From NCBI GenBank assembly GCA_038501195.1, contig JBBPUQ010000007.1:4441501-4505500 (forward strand): a DNA stretch of 64,000 nucleotides. The letters are read 5' to 3'. Made by a program: the position numbers and the translations under genes. This DNA is from Nemania diffusa. Taxonomy: Eukaryota > Ascomycota > Sordariomycetes > Xylariales > Xylariaceae. Of the stretch, positions 12,622 to 25,859 are shown piece by piece. Each line of letters opens with the position of its first letter. Within the stretch, counting starts at the first letter, position 1. The notes under the pieces were generated by a model, which was not told the origin of the DNA, made no database searches, and saw nothing but the letters and a program-made list of their open reading frames with translations.

Positions 12622-15600
12622 ATATTGATTATAAATTGCTTTTTTTATATAGTTTTTAATTTAATTAAATATTTATATAGAAATTTAAAATTAATATATA
12701 TAATTAATAATATAATTAATAGTTTTATTATATAAATAAGTTTTTAAAAAGTTATATTAAATATAATAATATAATTAAATTTATTAATTATATTATATAG
12801 TTTATTTATTAATATATTATATATAACTTATTTATATTTGATTAAATTTTAATAAATAATATTATTTTTAATTGTAAAAATGTTTTTTATATAGTTTTTA
12901 TTAGCTAATATAATTATAAATTTAAGTTAAAAATTTAAATTTTTGTTATTTATAAATATTTTATTAATAAAAATTAAAATTTTTATATAATTAAAATTTA
13001 AAAATATATAATATAGTTTTTATTATATATTATTAATTTATTATTATATTTATATATTTAATGTTTTAATATTGTTTTTTAATAGTTTTTAAATTTATAT
13101 AACAATTAATAAATTATATAATGTTTTTAATTAATATATTAATATAATATATATATTTTAAGTTTTTTAAATAATATATTGTTAAAAATAATTTTTTATA
13201 TAAAAATTAATAATATATAGTTGTTTAATTTATTTTTATTAAATAAAAAAAAATTTTATTTATTTATTTAAATTTTACTTTTATTAAATTTAATAAAATA
13301 TTTAAATATTAATTTCGTTTTTAAGTTTATATAAAATAATAGTTTAGTTTTTTTTTTATATAAAAACTTTTTAAATATAATATTAAAAATATTATTTATT
13401 TAACATTTTATAATTATAAATTTATTAAGTTTTTTTTTAATATATAATAAATATAAATTATATATAAATATTTTTATATTTAATTTTTAATAATAATATT
13501 TATAATAAATTTTATATTAATATAATTTTAATTTAATTAATTTATATAATAATTATATAATTTAAAATATAATATTTATTAAATATTTATTTTTTAGTTT
13601 TTTTAATAAATAAATATAAATTTTTTAATTTAATTTATTATATAATTATATATATATTTAAAAAATATTTTATAATTTTATATATATATTGTAATTTTAA
13701 ATTAATAATAATTTTAAAGCTATAATAAACTATTACTTTATATATTAAATTATTAATATTTATATAAAAATTTAAACTTTATTATTATTTTTATAATTTT
13801 ATATAATTAATTTAAACTTTTTATATAATTTAATTATTTTATTTTTAATTTTTTATATAAGCTTAATTTAAAAAATTTTTATTTAATTATATTAATTAAA
13901 GTTATATTATATAAATTAAAATATATTTTAAATTGTTAATATATTTATTTTAACTATATTTAATTGTTTAAAAAATATATTAAATATAATAATTATATTA
14001 TTTTGTTTTAATTATATAGTTAAAATATAATTGTTAACTTTTTTTAATATAAAGTATTAATTGTTAATAAATATAAATAACTTTTTTAATTTGTTTTTAT
14101 ATTAAAGTTATAATTATTTAACAGTTTAAAAAAAATTATATAAAAAGTTATTTTTTTTATATAATAAATTAAATATAATTTTTTATTAATAATATAGTTT
14201 AATTTATATATAATAAAATTTAATTAATTTATTTATTATATTAATTATAATGTTATAATTTTTAATTGTAAAAATTTTATATAATTTTATTTAACTTTTA
14301 TATTTTTTTTATATTATAATTTTATTTTAAAAAAATAAAAAAAATATTTTATATAATAATGTTAGTTTATTTTTAGTTTATATAATTTAATTAATATTAA
14401 CTTTTATATAAATATTTTTTAATATTTTTATAGCTTTTTATATAGTTTTTATTTTTTAAGTAATTTTTAATAAAGAAAATAAATTATTGTTAATTTTAAA
14501 ATAAACTTTAAAAACTAATAAAATAAATATAAAATTATTTAGTTTAATTATATTATTTAAAGTTTTTATAACTATTTATAATATTATTTTTTTATTTATA
14601 TAATAATTAATTTTTTTATATAAAATATTAAATATATAATAAAATAATATATATATTTATTTAATTTTTTTAATAGTTTAATATATTTTAATAAATATTT
14701 TTTTATATAAAGTTTTAATTAATTATATATTATTACAAAATTTATTAAATACAAAATTTATTTTAAAGTTATATATAATATAACTAAATAGCTTTTAATA
14801 TATTAAGATTTAATATTAATATAATATATTTTAAATATTATATATATTTAAAAACTTTAAAAATTTAACTATTTAAAATAAAATATTTATATTAATTATA
14901 TATAAAATTAATTATTTGTTAATTTATATAATATTAATAATAATTTTATAATTAAAGTTATATTTATTTTTTAATAAAAATTTAAATCTTTTTAAAATTT
15001 AATTATATAATTAATAATAATAGTAAAGTTTTTTAATTTTTTAAAATATTAAAACGTTAATATTATTATATTTAACTTTTTATAATAATTTTATAAGTTT
15101 TTTTATATAAAAATATTTAAATCAATAATATAATTTTTAAAATTTTTATTTTATAAAATAATTTATAGTTTTTAATTAATTAATATTAAAAAATAAATGT
15201 TTTTATTTTTATATAATTAATATTATTATATTATTTTATTATATAATTATATTTTATATATTATTAAAATAAATATATAATTAGTTTATATTTTATAGTA
15301 ACAGTAAAAATAAAGTTAATATATTTAAAATATAAAATTTAATCGATTTAATTAATATTAAAATTATTATAATATTTATAGTTATAAAACTTTTAATATT
15401 ATTAAATTAAATTATTATATTATTTAAAGTTTAATTTATTTATATAAAAAGATTTTTTTATATAAAAGTTTTAATTTAAACTTTTTTAATAGTTAAAACT
15501 TTAATTATATTAATATTTTATAAAATATTTTAATATTTTATATTATATTAATTATTTAAATAAAAATTGTTTAATATTAATATTTAGTTTTAAATATATA

Positions 15601-17669
15601 TATTTTTTTCTATTATATAATAAAAATATATTAAATTTATTAAAAATTAAACTATTTTATTTTTAATTTTAAAATTTAAATTATTATTAAATTTATTATT
15701 ATATAAAAAGTTTTTTTTACTTTTGTAATTTAATATAAATATATTATATTTTTTATATAATAAAGTTTTTAATTTTAAAATATTATATATAATAAAATAT
15801 TGCTTTTTTATTTTAGATTTTGTTTATTAATTATAATTAATAAATTAACAACTAAATTTTTTACAAATAAAACATTTTTTGTTATTTTTATTATTTTTAT
15901 TATATAATTGCTATAATTTTTAATAAAAGTTTTTTTTAAAACTATAATTATATAATTATTTTAATTATTTAATATTATATTATTTATTAACAAAATAAAT
16001 ATTTGTTATATAATAATAGTTTATTTTTTAATTCAAAAAAATTTATAATACTATTTGCAAATTAAAAAATAAAGCTTTATATATAATTTTTTAATTAATT
16101 AAAACAAGTTTAAACTTAAATATATTAAAATATATTTATATAACTACTATATAAAATACTATTTTTTTATAATAGCTAAATTTTAAAATATATTATATAA
16201 ATTAAAGCTTATTAATTATAATTTTTAATATTTTAAATATTGTTTTTATTAAATTATTTTATTTTATTTATATAAAAATAATAATAGTTTAATTAATTTA
16301 ATACTAATTATAAATCATTGTTATATTATAATAATTATTAAATATTATATAAATTTTATTTTATTTATATATTAAATTAATATAGTTAAAATAATATTAT
16401 TTAGCTTTTTTTTTTAATATAAAAAAAAATATTATATAATATTATTTTTTAATAATTTTAAATTAATAATATATTAAAATAAAAATTTAAGTTTTATTAT
16501 ATAATATATTATATAATTTATTGCTATAGTTTTAATTAAATTGTTATATTTTAATAAATATAATAAATTAAATTATTTTAATTAAATTATTATAAATAAT
16601 TTAAATAAAAAAAAGTTTATATAATTAATTTTTATATATAAGTAAAAATATAAAATATATAGTAGAAATTTTAAAAATAAATATTAATTTTTAAGTTTTT
16701 ATTTATATAAAAAAAAAAAATATTTAATTATTTATATTAAATATTAATATATATATTAATATTATTAACTTTAATATAACTAGTTATAATATTAAATAGT
16801 TTATTTATATAATTAAAAATTTTAATATATTTATTAATATAAATATTAAAACTGTTTATATAAATATATTATTATTTAATTTTTTATTATTGTTATTATT
16901 ATTAAATTTTTTAAATATATATATAAGTTTGTTATTATATATATTTTTATATATTTTGATTTTTTTATTGTTTATAGCTATTATAATAAATATATATTTA
17001 AATATATAATTAATATTTATAAATATAAGTTTTATTTAGTTTTTAAAATTTATTATAAACATTTATACAAGTTGTTTATTTTTGATTTTTAGTTATATAT
17101 ATTTTTTTAAATATTATATAAAATATATAAACATTTATATTAAAATAATTAAATTGTTTAAGTTAATAATAATATTTTAATATTTAAAATTAGTTTTGCT
17201 TTTTTATTTAAAAATATCAATGCTATTTTTTTTAGCTATATTTTTATATAAAAATAAATATAGTTTTTTATTTAAAGATTTCAAATAGTTAGTTTTAGTT
17301 GTTATAATTATAGCTACTATAACTGATTTTGTTGTAAATTTTAATATAGTTATAAAAAAAAAAAAATATAAAAATAAAAAAATAAATAAATAAATAAAAT
17401 AATTAAAAAGTTAAATATATAAAATAGTTTATAGTTTTATTAATTTTTATATAAAAATAACTAAATATTATATAAAAAAAGTTTCTAATTTTATAATAAT
17501 TAAGTTTTTTTATTTAATAATTAATTTAACTTTTTTTTTATTAATTAATATAAATAATAGTTTATTTTTAATATAAAAAATAAAAAATTAAATATAAAAA
17601 CTATTTTATAACTAAGCTTTATTTTTTTACTTTATTAATTTATAATTATATTTTATAATTATTAATTAA
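12622..17669 (-). pseudogene. Copia gag-pol internal region, copy 2 (heavily decayed, 3'-deleted)
   Basis: Collinear with copy 1 at an offset of about 5,356 bp, so its RT relic should span about 13876-13156 and its RNase H about 12996-12622. Compared with copy 1, most remaining C and G are lost and no frame is readable on its own. The last 245 bp of pol (RNase H C-terminus and polypurine tract) are absent: the sequence runs from LTR 2 straight into the 'attataaattg' that lies at 7266 in copy 1. The junction falls in a short shared AACAAT, so a microhomology deletion is plausible. Confidence 0.82.
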
Positions 17670-17981
17670 TATTAATAAAACTTTTTATATATATATATAT
17701 AAAAAAATTTAAAATAATTTATAAAGTTTAAGATTTATTTTTAAGTTTTAAAGTTTTATATTAATTTGTATATATATTTTATAAAACGAAATATAACTAG
17801 AAAAGTTATATATAGGTTATTTATATATATATATATATATATAAAACTTATAAGTTTTATAGATCTTAGTGAATCTTTGTATTTTTTATCTATTTGGTTA
17901 TTTAATAAAGGTTCTGGTCCAAGTCTTGGTTGTATGCACTTAGTGCATATATACAAGTCTTGTTAAATCATTGGTTCAACA
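17670..17981 (-). repeat. Copia LTR 3 (outermost 5' LTR)
   Basis: 312 bp, left end TATTAA, right end TTCAACA followed by AATTT. The right half is well preserved ('ggttctggtccaagtcttgg' near 17909); the left half is almost fully decayed. Two short open frames on opposite strands at 17756-17966 lie wholly inside it and are not genes. Confidence 0.86.
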
Positions 17982-17986
17982 AATTT

Positions 17987-20900
17987 AATATTAACAATAG
18001 TTATAGTTTTTTAAAAGTTTTATTTTTTAATATTTTAACAAGTTAATATTTTAAATAATTTAATATATAAATTTAACAGTTTTTAAATAGTTTAAACTAT
18101 TAATATTATTTATATATTAATTATTTTGTTTTTTTTATATTTAAATAAACTATAACTATATAATTATAAATTTTAAAAATTAATTAAATATATAAATTTA
18201 TATAATTAAATATAATTAGTTTTTTTTAATAAAAAATAAGTTTTTTTTTTAAAGTTTATAAGTTATTTAGTTTTTTACTTTTTATTTTTTAACAATATAT
18301 TTTTATAATAAAATTAATATAGTTTTATTTAAAAATATAATTAATAAACTAATAATTTATTAACTATTTTAAGTTTTTTTTTAAATTATTTTAAATAATA
18401 ATAATAATAACAGTTATATTATTTATTATTTATTTTAAATATTTTTTTTTAAAAAATATAAATATAGTTAAATATTATTATATTTTTTTTTTGTTTTTTT
18501 AAATAACTAAATCTTTTTGTTTATAAAATAAAACATTTATAATAATATTTTTTTTGTTTAAACAGTAAATAATTGTAAAATTATATTTTAAAAAATATAT
18601 TATTTAATTAATTTAATTTTATATTATATAAAGTTTTAAAATAATAAACTATTAAATATTACTTTTTTTTATAAAACTAAAATATTACTTTTATAGCTAT
18701 TTTATTAAAAGTATTAGTTTTTATTTTAATAAATAAATTATAATTATAATAATTTAAAACAAAAAATATAATTAAGCTTTTTTTTTAAAAACTTAAAAGC
18801 TTTTTTATATTAAAAAGTTTATATAAAAAAAACTTTTTTTTTTATTAATTAATTTAGCAGTTTAATTACTTTGTTATAATTTTTTACAAATTTTTAATAA
18901 AAGTTATAAAAATTTAAAAAAAACTATATATTTTTAATAGTAATAAAAAAACTTTATTTATATATTATTTTAATTTTATTAAAATTTATTTATATTTTAT
19001 TTATATTAATAATATAATTTAAAAATTTAGTTTTAATTATATAAAACTTCGATTTTTTTAAATTAATTTATAAATTAATATTTTTTAATTATTATAGTAT
19101 TTTTTTTATATATTTTTTATATTTAATTAAATTGTTAAAATAAATAAAAATATTATTTATATAAATATAATATAAATTATTTAAATAATTAAACAAAATA
19201 TTATTTATATATTTTTAAAATATAAAAAGTTTATTAATAAATTTAAAAAGTAATATTTTATATTAATAAATTCTATAATAAATATAAAAAATAATTAAAT
19301 TTTTTTTGTTTAAATTTATATAAATTTAATAAAACATTTGTTTTATATTAATTTTTGTAAAAACTTTTGCTTTAAAAATTTAAAATAGCATTTTTTCAAT
19401 TAATAGTAATAAATAGCGATTTTTTTTATAAAAACATTAAATTTTTAATAATCGATATAAAATCGCAATTTATTATATAGTTTATTTACAAATAAAACAA
19501 AAAATATAAATAAAATATTATTTCGTTTAATAAATCTTTTTTATAAATTGTTTATTAAATACTTTTTTATAGTTTTTAATTTATTTATAAATATTTTATA
19601 TAAAAACAAATATTTTAAATTTTTAGTTTTTTATTATTTATAAATTTAATATAATAGTTTATTTATAAATAATATAAAAATAAAACATTAAAATTTATTT
19701 TATTAAATATTTAAAATAAATTATAATATTTATTAAAAATAACTTTAAAAGCTTTTTATTATAACTTGTTATTTTTTTTTATAAAAAAGTTTTTAACTTT
19801 TTTATTAGTAATAATTTTATAAATTTTATAAATATTAATAATATAAATATTTTTAACTAATTTATTTTATTTTATTAAAAATTAAAAAGTTATAATATTT
19901 ATATTAATTATATTAATATTTAGTTATTTTTTATATTATTTAATTTTATTTTTTTATATATAATATAAACTTTAAATATTAACTTTTTACTTTTTTAATA
20001 TATTAAAGTTAGTTTTTTTAATTAATATATATTATTGCTTTTTTTTTTTTAATAAGTTTTTTTTCATATAAAAAATAGCTTAAAAAATTGCTTTTTTTAA
20101 AAAATATAATTTATTTTTTTTTACTTTTTTTTTTAAAATTTTTTTGTTTTAATATTTATATAAAAGTTTAAGTTTTATATTATTAGCTTTAGCTGTTTTT
20201 TTTTAAAATTTACATTTTCTTTTGTTTTTTTTTAAGTTTATATTTTTTTATACTATATTTTAATTATAACTAAAATATTATAATTATATATTAGTTTAAT
20301 TTATATTAATAATATATTTTATATTATAGTTAACAAATAAAATAAATAAAAATAAAAGCTAATTTTTTTAATAATCAAAAAAAATATTATATTTTTAAAA
20401 CTATAACTTTTTTAAAATAAAGTTATTTTATATATTAACAATATATAAAAATATTTTTTAAAATATATATTTTTTTATTTTTATAATAATTTTAAAAACT
20501 TAATTAATTTTTTATTTGTTTTGTTTATTATATTTTATTATATTTTAAAATATAAACTAAATTAAAAACAAGTTTAAATATTTTATAATTTATTTAACAA
20601 AAATAATATTTATATATATATATATATTTGCTTTTATATTTTTAAAAATATCTTTAATAATTAATAATAATTTATTATAGCTTATAATATAAATATATAA
20701 AAAAAGCTTTTTTTTTAAATATTTATTTACAATATATGATTTATTAATAAGCTTTAAAAATACTTTCTTTAAAAAAAAAGTCATTTTTTTTAAAGTTAAT
20801 TTTTTATTTATATAATATTTTGTTTAAACAAATTATTTTTTTTAATTTTCTATTTATTTAAATTATTAAAAAAATATTAATTTACAATAGTGTTAAAATA

Positions 20901-22656
20901 AGCTTTTTTATTAATATTGTTTTTTTTTAAAGCATTTATAGAATCGATATTTAATTTATTTACAATTAAAATATTTTTTTTTTATTAATAACTTATATAT
21001 TTTTTTTTTCTTTTATATTTATATTTAAAATATAAACTATTTATTTAAATAGTTATTGTTATAAAGTTTTTTATTTACATTTACAATTAAAGTTTTATTT
21101 TAAAGTATAGCTATTGTTTTTTTATTTTTGTATAAAACATTATATTTTTTGTTTTTTATATTAAAAATATATACAATTTATATATAATATTAAGTATAAA
21201 ATTCAAATGTTTTATTTAGTTTTAAATATTTAAATATAATATTAGTAATTATATAAATATTAAAGTAGTTTTTAAACTTATTTTTTTATTAATTTTTTAT
21301 TAGCTTAGTTTTATTTATAAAATAAACAAAGTTATTTTTAAATTTAATAAATTTGTTAAAAAAGTATTTAATAAAACTATTTTTTATATATAAAGTTTTA
21401 AATTTTGTTTTAAATTTATTAAAAATATTAATATTATAATAATATTTATATAAATATATAAATAATATATATAATAAAATTAAAGCTTTAAAATATATAT
21501 TATTTAAATAAAACTATAAATATTTAGTTATTTTTTTATTTAAATAAAACTTAATATTTATTATTTTAATAATATTATTAATAAACTAGTTTTTATTAAT
21601 TATTAAATAATTTTTTATATTATAATATTATATTTTAAATTTTATATTATTTTTATTAAAGTGATTATAAAAAATAAAAACTAAAATTTTAACTAATTTA
21701 TAAGTTTTTTTTTTAGTTTAGTTTAATAATATATTAACTTTATAATTTTTAGTTAATAAATTTACTATTTATTAATTAATTTAATTAATTTAATTTTAAA
21801 ACTAAAAATTTTTTAATTTTAAATTTATTAATTTAATAAAAAAGCGATTTAATATAACTTAATTATTAAATATAAAATAATTAAAATTTATAGTTAATAT
21901 TTTTACTTTTAATTAACTAATAACTATTAAAACTTGTTTTTTATTAATAAAAAAGTTATACTATTTAATTAAATTATTAAATTAATTTTTACTTTTTTAT
22001 AAAAGTTTATAAAAATTATTTATTTACTAATATATAGTAAAAAATATAAATAAACAAAATTTAAATTTAGTTTATAAAACTTTAAGCTTTTTAAATAATT
22101 ATTTAAAACTAATATAATTTATTAACTTATTAAAATAAAAAATAACTATTTAAGCTTTGTTAATAATATTATAAAAAAAAAATATAAAATTGTTACTTTT
22201 TATATATATGCTAACAAAACTAGCAATTAATTTTCATTAATTTCTTTTAAATTTGTTTATAAAATTTATATATTGTTTATTTATAAAACTAAGTTTTTTA
22301 TATTATTTATAAAATTTATTGACTGCTTTATTAAAAGCTTTATACAGATTTTTTTTTTTATTATTTTTTATAATATAAGTTTAAATCTTTATACTTTAAA
22401 GATTAAAATTAATCAATAAATTATATTAAACTTTATTTCAAAAAGTTTTATTAAATCTAAAAAATAACTTTTTTAAATTATTTAATTTAAAGTAAACTTT
22501 TTTATAAACTTAAAACTTGTTATTTATATTTTTTACTATAGTGTTATTATATTAGTATTTTATTTTATAAATTTATAGCTTTTTGTTTTTTTTTTTTCAA
22601 AGTAAAAATATATTTAAAAGCAATTTTTATGTTTTATATAAATAATACTTAAATTA
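17987..22656. other. AT-rich DNA, no supported gene
   Basis: No repeat partner or protein motif was found by eye over 4.7 kb. A 64-codon minus-strand open frame at 20590-20784 is low complexity and unrecognised. Scattered CpG survives near 19390-19530 and 21842. Confidence 0.45.
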
Positions 22657-22915
22657 TTATATATTAATATTCACAAAAGATAAAATTCCTGATTAAATAA
22701 CTTAATTATATATAAAAATCTAAATATAAAAAAAAAAAAAAAAAAACAGAAAATCTAGCTAGTACAAAGTAATAAAAATAAATAGTATATAAATTGTTTA
22801 AAGCAGTAAGCCTTAGCAGTAAATAAGTTTTATAAAAAAAGAAAAAAAAGCAAAAAGATTGCAATATGTGGCTAAAGTGACTGTATAACGTGCATTAACT
22901 ACTATACTATAACTA
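22657..22915 (+). repeat. Dispersed repeat R3, copy 2 (better preserved)
   Basis: Direct repeat of 4450-4712 with the same A run and 'cagaaaatctagctagta'. It keeps 'taaagcagtaagccttagca' and 'gactgtataacgtgcatta' where the other copy has lost most C and G. It lies just upstream of the gypsy relic and could be part of that element's 5' end, but I found no second copy at the 3' end. Confidence 0.83.
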
Positions 22916-23110
22916 TTACAATTGCTACTATTAAAATAAAAATTGTAATTATAATTGTAATAGTTATTATAACAGCTATAATAAAAGTTATTACTTATAA
23001 AAAAAAAACTGCAATTATAACTATAAATATAATTGTAATCGAAATTATAATTGTAATTGTAATTGTAATTACAACTATAATTGTAATAGCAATTATAAAT
23101 AGAAACAATA
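22916..23110. repeat. ATTGTAATT-type palindromic microsatellite
   Basis: Irregular array of 'attgtaatt', 'ataattgtaat' and 'gctactatt' words, for example 'attataattgtaattgtaat' near 23045. Many words are near self-complementary, so either strand could fold back. Confidence 0.7.
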
Positions 23111-23455
23111 TTATAAAAAAGAATATTATAACAAAAAAAAACAAAAAAACTATATATACTTTTTAAACAAAAATATTAGCAAAAAATCAAAAAAACAAGC
23201 TTTATTTTTAAAACTTAAAAATAATAGTTAATTTTTTTTTTATATTTTAAATTTTAATTGTATATATTATAAATATTATAAATAATAAAAGTTTATTAAT
23301 ATTTTTAAATTATATTTAAAAAAGTATAAAAAAAAGTATTAATTAAAAAAAATTTAATTTTATTTTGTATAAACTTTATTTGTTAAATATATAATTATTA
23401 TATTATAAAAATATTTTTATATAATATATTATTTTAATATTTTAAAATATATTAA
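23111..23455. other. AT-rich spacer upstream of the gag relic
   Basis: No motif supported. It starts with AAC/AAA-rich sequence and becomes nearly pure A/T. Confidence 0.4.
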
Positions 23456-24310
23456 TTGATTAAAAATAATATTATTTATAAATTTAAAAATATTTTAAGT
23501 TTATGTTTAGTTTTAAAAATCTTTAATAAAAAATCAGCTTTTATAATAGTTATTTTTAATTTTTTTATATATATTAAATTTATTAAAGTTATTAAAGCAG
23601 ATATTTTTATTATTAAAATATTTAGTTTTAATTATTATAACAAAACTTTATATTTAAGCTATATATATTTATATATTAATATATATATAAAATTTATTAA
23701 TATAAATATATAGATTTATATTAATTTTAATATAAATAATATTATAATTAATTAATTATATATAAAAACTTTTAAATATATTATAAATAAAAAAAAAAGT
23801 AATATAACTATAGTTAATAATATAAAAGTAGCTTTTATAAAAGAAACAAAATTTATAATTTATATATAAAAAATAAATATAAAAAAAAAACTTAAAATTA
23901 TTCAATATAAAAAAAAGAAATAAATAATAAATAACTATTTATAATTAAATATATTTTTTAAAAATGATTTTTTTTAAGTTTATAATGTTATTATTAATTA
24001 TTTAAATAATATTATAATTTTTTATAATTTAAATGATTTTATTATATTATTTAAAGCTTTTATATAAAGTAAAAAATATATATATAAAATAAATAATATA
24101 TATTTTATTATATTATAAAATAATACAAATATATATTTATAAATTAAATATAAATTTTTGTTTATAAATTATAGCTTTTATTTTATAGCTATTTATAAAA
24201 ATGCAATAAATATAGCTTTTAATGTAAAAATGTTTAAAATTATACTAGTTATAAATAATTCAAAAGTTTTTATTAAAATAAATTTGCAAAAATTGCAATA
24301 ATAAAAGCTA
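23456..24310 (+). pseudogene. Gypsy gag relic, first frame
   Basis: One frame of 285 codons contains only 11 TAA/TAG stops (about 30 expected by chance), the first 85 codons being fully open. All stops are explainable as decayed CAA, CAG or TGG. The frame starts after an in-frame stop at a TTG, so the true start is unknown. The translation has no zinc knuckle or other motif that I recognise. Local words such as KVAFIKETKF and NAINIAFNVKMFK look protein-like rather than random. Its place upstream of a gypsy RT suggests gag. The family call rests on position. Confidence 0.55.
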
Positions 24311-24854
24311 TATTAACTTATAAAAACTAGCTTTTAAAACTGTTATATTTATAACAGCTATATTATTAGTTCTTTTATTTAAAATAATTAAATTTAAATT
24401 TTTAGTTTTTATTAATTTATTAATATTTATAAATATTAAGTTTAAAATATTTTTAATTATTATTGCTATTATTATTAATAATATATTTAATAAATCAATA
24501 TATAATATAAAAAAGCTAAAAAATGTTACTATTATATTAATTTTTATAAATATAATTAATTATATATTAATAAAAAGTAAAAATTAAATAAAAAATATAT
24601 AGTTTTTAAATACTTTTTTTTTTAATGCTATATTTAATATAGTTATAAATATAAATATAATTTTTATTAACAAGTTATATATTTTAGTTTTTAATAAACT
24701 TTTAAAACTTAAAATTATAAATATTTATATTTTATTAAATATAAAAATATTTATAAATCTTTTTAAAATTGTTATTAAAAAAAATATATATATTTATTTT
24801 AAATATATATTTAAAATAGTTAAATTTGTAAATATTGTTAAAATATATAATATT
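24303..24854 (+). pseudogene. Gypsy gag relic, second frame (strongest open relic)
   Basis: Shifted by +1 from the previous frame. From 24327 it is open for 86 codons to a TAA at 24585, then after a TAG at 24600 open again for 84 codons (24603-24854): two stops in 176 codons where about twenty would be expected. Ile and Phe dominate (runs such as FINLLIFINIKFKIF), the pattern expected if Thr (ACN) and Pro (CCN) codons lost their C. I infer a Thr/Pro-rich ancestral segment, plausible for a gag or gag-pol linker. No enzyme motif is seen. The junction with the first frame may be an indel or a decayed frameshift site. Confidence 0.55.
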
Positions 24855-25299
24855 TAAATTAATAAAAATAAAATAAATATATTTAAAAATAAATAATTTA
24901 AAGTTTTTTTTGTTAATAATTAATAAATATAAAAACTAAATATATATTTATATTTTTTAAACAAATATAATATCAACATTTTTAATATAATATATAATAA
25001 ATTATATAAAAAAAGTTATATATTATAAGTTAATAAAGCGATATTTTTTATTTATTTTATTTTTATAATATAAAAAAAGATTTATAATTAAAATAAAAGC
25101 TAAATAATTATAAATTTGAAAATATTTAATAAAGTTATAATATTAAATAACTACTTTTTTTTTTTATAATAAAATATAATAAATAATTTTTTAAATAAAT
25201 AATATATTATAATTGTTAATATAACTAAGTTTTTTTATTAGTTTAAAATATATTTTTATTATTATAATCGATTTATTATTATTAACTTTTAAAAAATAA

Positions 25300-25780
25300 A
25301 AAAATTAAATATTGTTTTTATAAAATTTTATAATTTGTTTATTTATATTTAAAAATATATAAATAAATTGTTTTACTATTATTTATATTATTATTATATA
25401 TTTATTAATAATATTATTATTTATTTAAATAATTTTGCTAACTATATTAAATATTTCAATATTTTATTTAGTTTATTTTAATTATATAATATTGTTATAG
25501 TTTTAAAAAAAATTTTATGAAATATTTTTTAATTAAATTATTTAAGTTTTATATTAACGTTTTAAAAATATTAACTGTAGCAAAATATATATAAATTTTT
25601 CGAAACTTTATTTTTTTAAATAGTTTAAAAGTGTTAAAGCAATATTTTAATATTAATAGTTTTTTTTACAACTTTTTATTTTATTATATATAGTTAATTA
25701 AATTTTTATAAAAATGTAAAATTGAATTTTTAATAAAAAAAAAACAAAAAAAATACATAGTTAACAAAAACTTAAATTAA
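25300..25780 (+). pseudogene. Gypsy reverse transcriptase domain
   Basis: Frame with codons starting at multiples of three. IFINNIIIYLNNFANYIK occupies 25401-25454: this is the 'F-NDI--YLDDF-DHI-H' block, with the catalytic Asp-Asp at 25428-25433 decayed to Asn-Asn. Downstream FNILFSLF, then NIVIVLKKILW near 25490-25520 (parent 'NI-ISPKK---GYPSV') and LNYLSF (LLGF) follow with normal gypsy spacing. KFFETLFF near 25600 matches the 'FP-TL--L' connection region. Stops stand for Gln, Trp or Arg. The order and spacing of four blocks support the call. Confidence 0.75.
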
Positions 25781-25859
25781 TATAAAAAATATTGTTAATT
25801 TATTTTTTACAAGTTTATTAATATTAAATAATTATTTTTCAAAACAATATAAAAAATAA

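Larger units (their letters stand above)
6147..17986 (-). mobile_element. Ty1/Copia retrotransposon tandem array with shared LTRs
   Basis: Four copies of a ~308-bp LTR lie at 6152, 6712, 12314 and 17670. Between them, from left to right, are a 250-bp 3' pol fragment, a near-complete internal region (7020-12313) and a second internal region (12622-17669). LTRs begin TGTTAG and end CAACA in window orientation; read on the minus strand this is TGTTG...TAACA. RT and RNase H motifs on the minus strand fix the orientation: the 5' LTR is at the right. AATTT occurs immediately outside both outer LTRs (6147-6151 and 17982-17986), as expected of a 5-bp target-site duplication, although such a match is cheap in AT-rich DNA. 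Copies differ mostly by transitions, consistent with RIP. The second internal region is more decayed than the first. Confidence 0.88.

Noticed and set aside
17756..17966. Two overlapping 66-codon open frames on opposite strands
   Set aside because: Both lie entirely inside LTR 3 of the Copia array.
20590..20784. 64-codon minus-strand open frame
   Set aside because: Low complexity, no family motif, no neighbouring frame with stop deficit that I could confirm.
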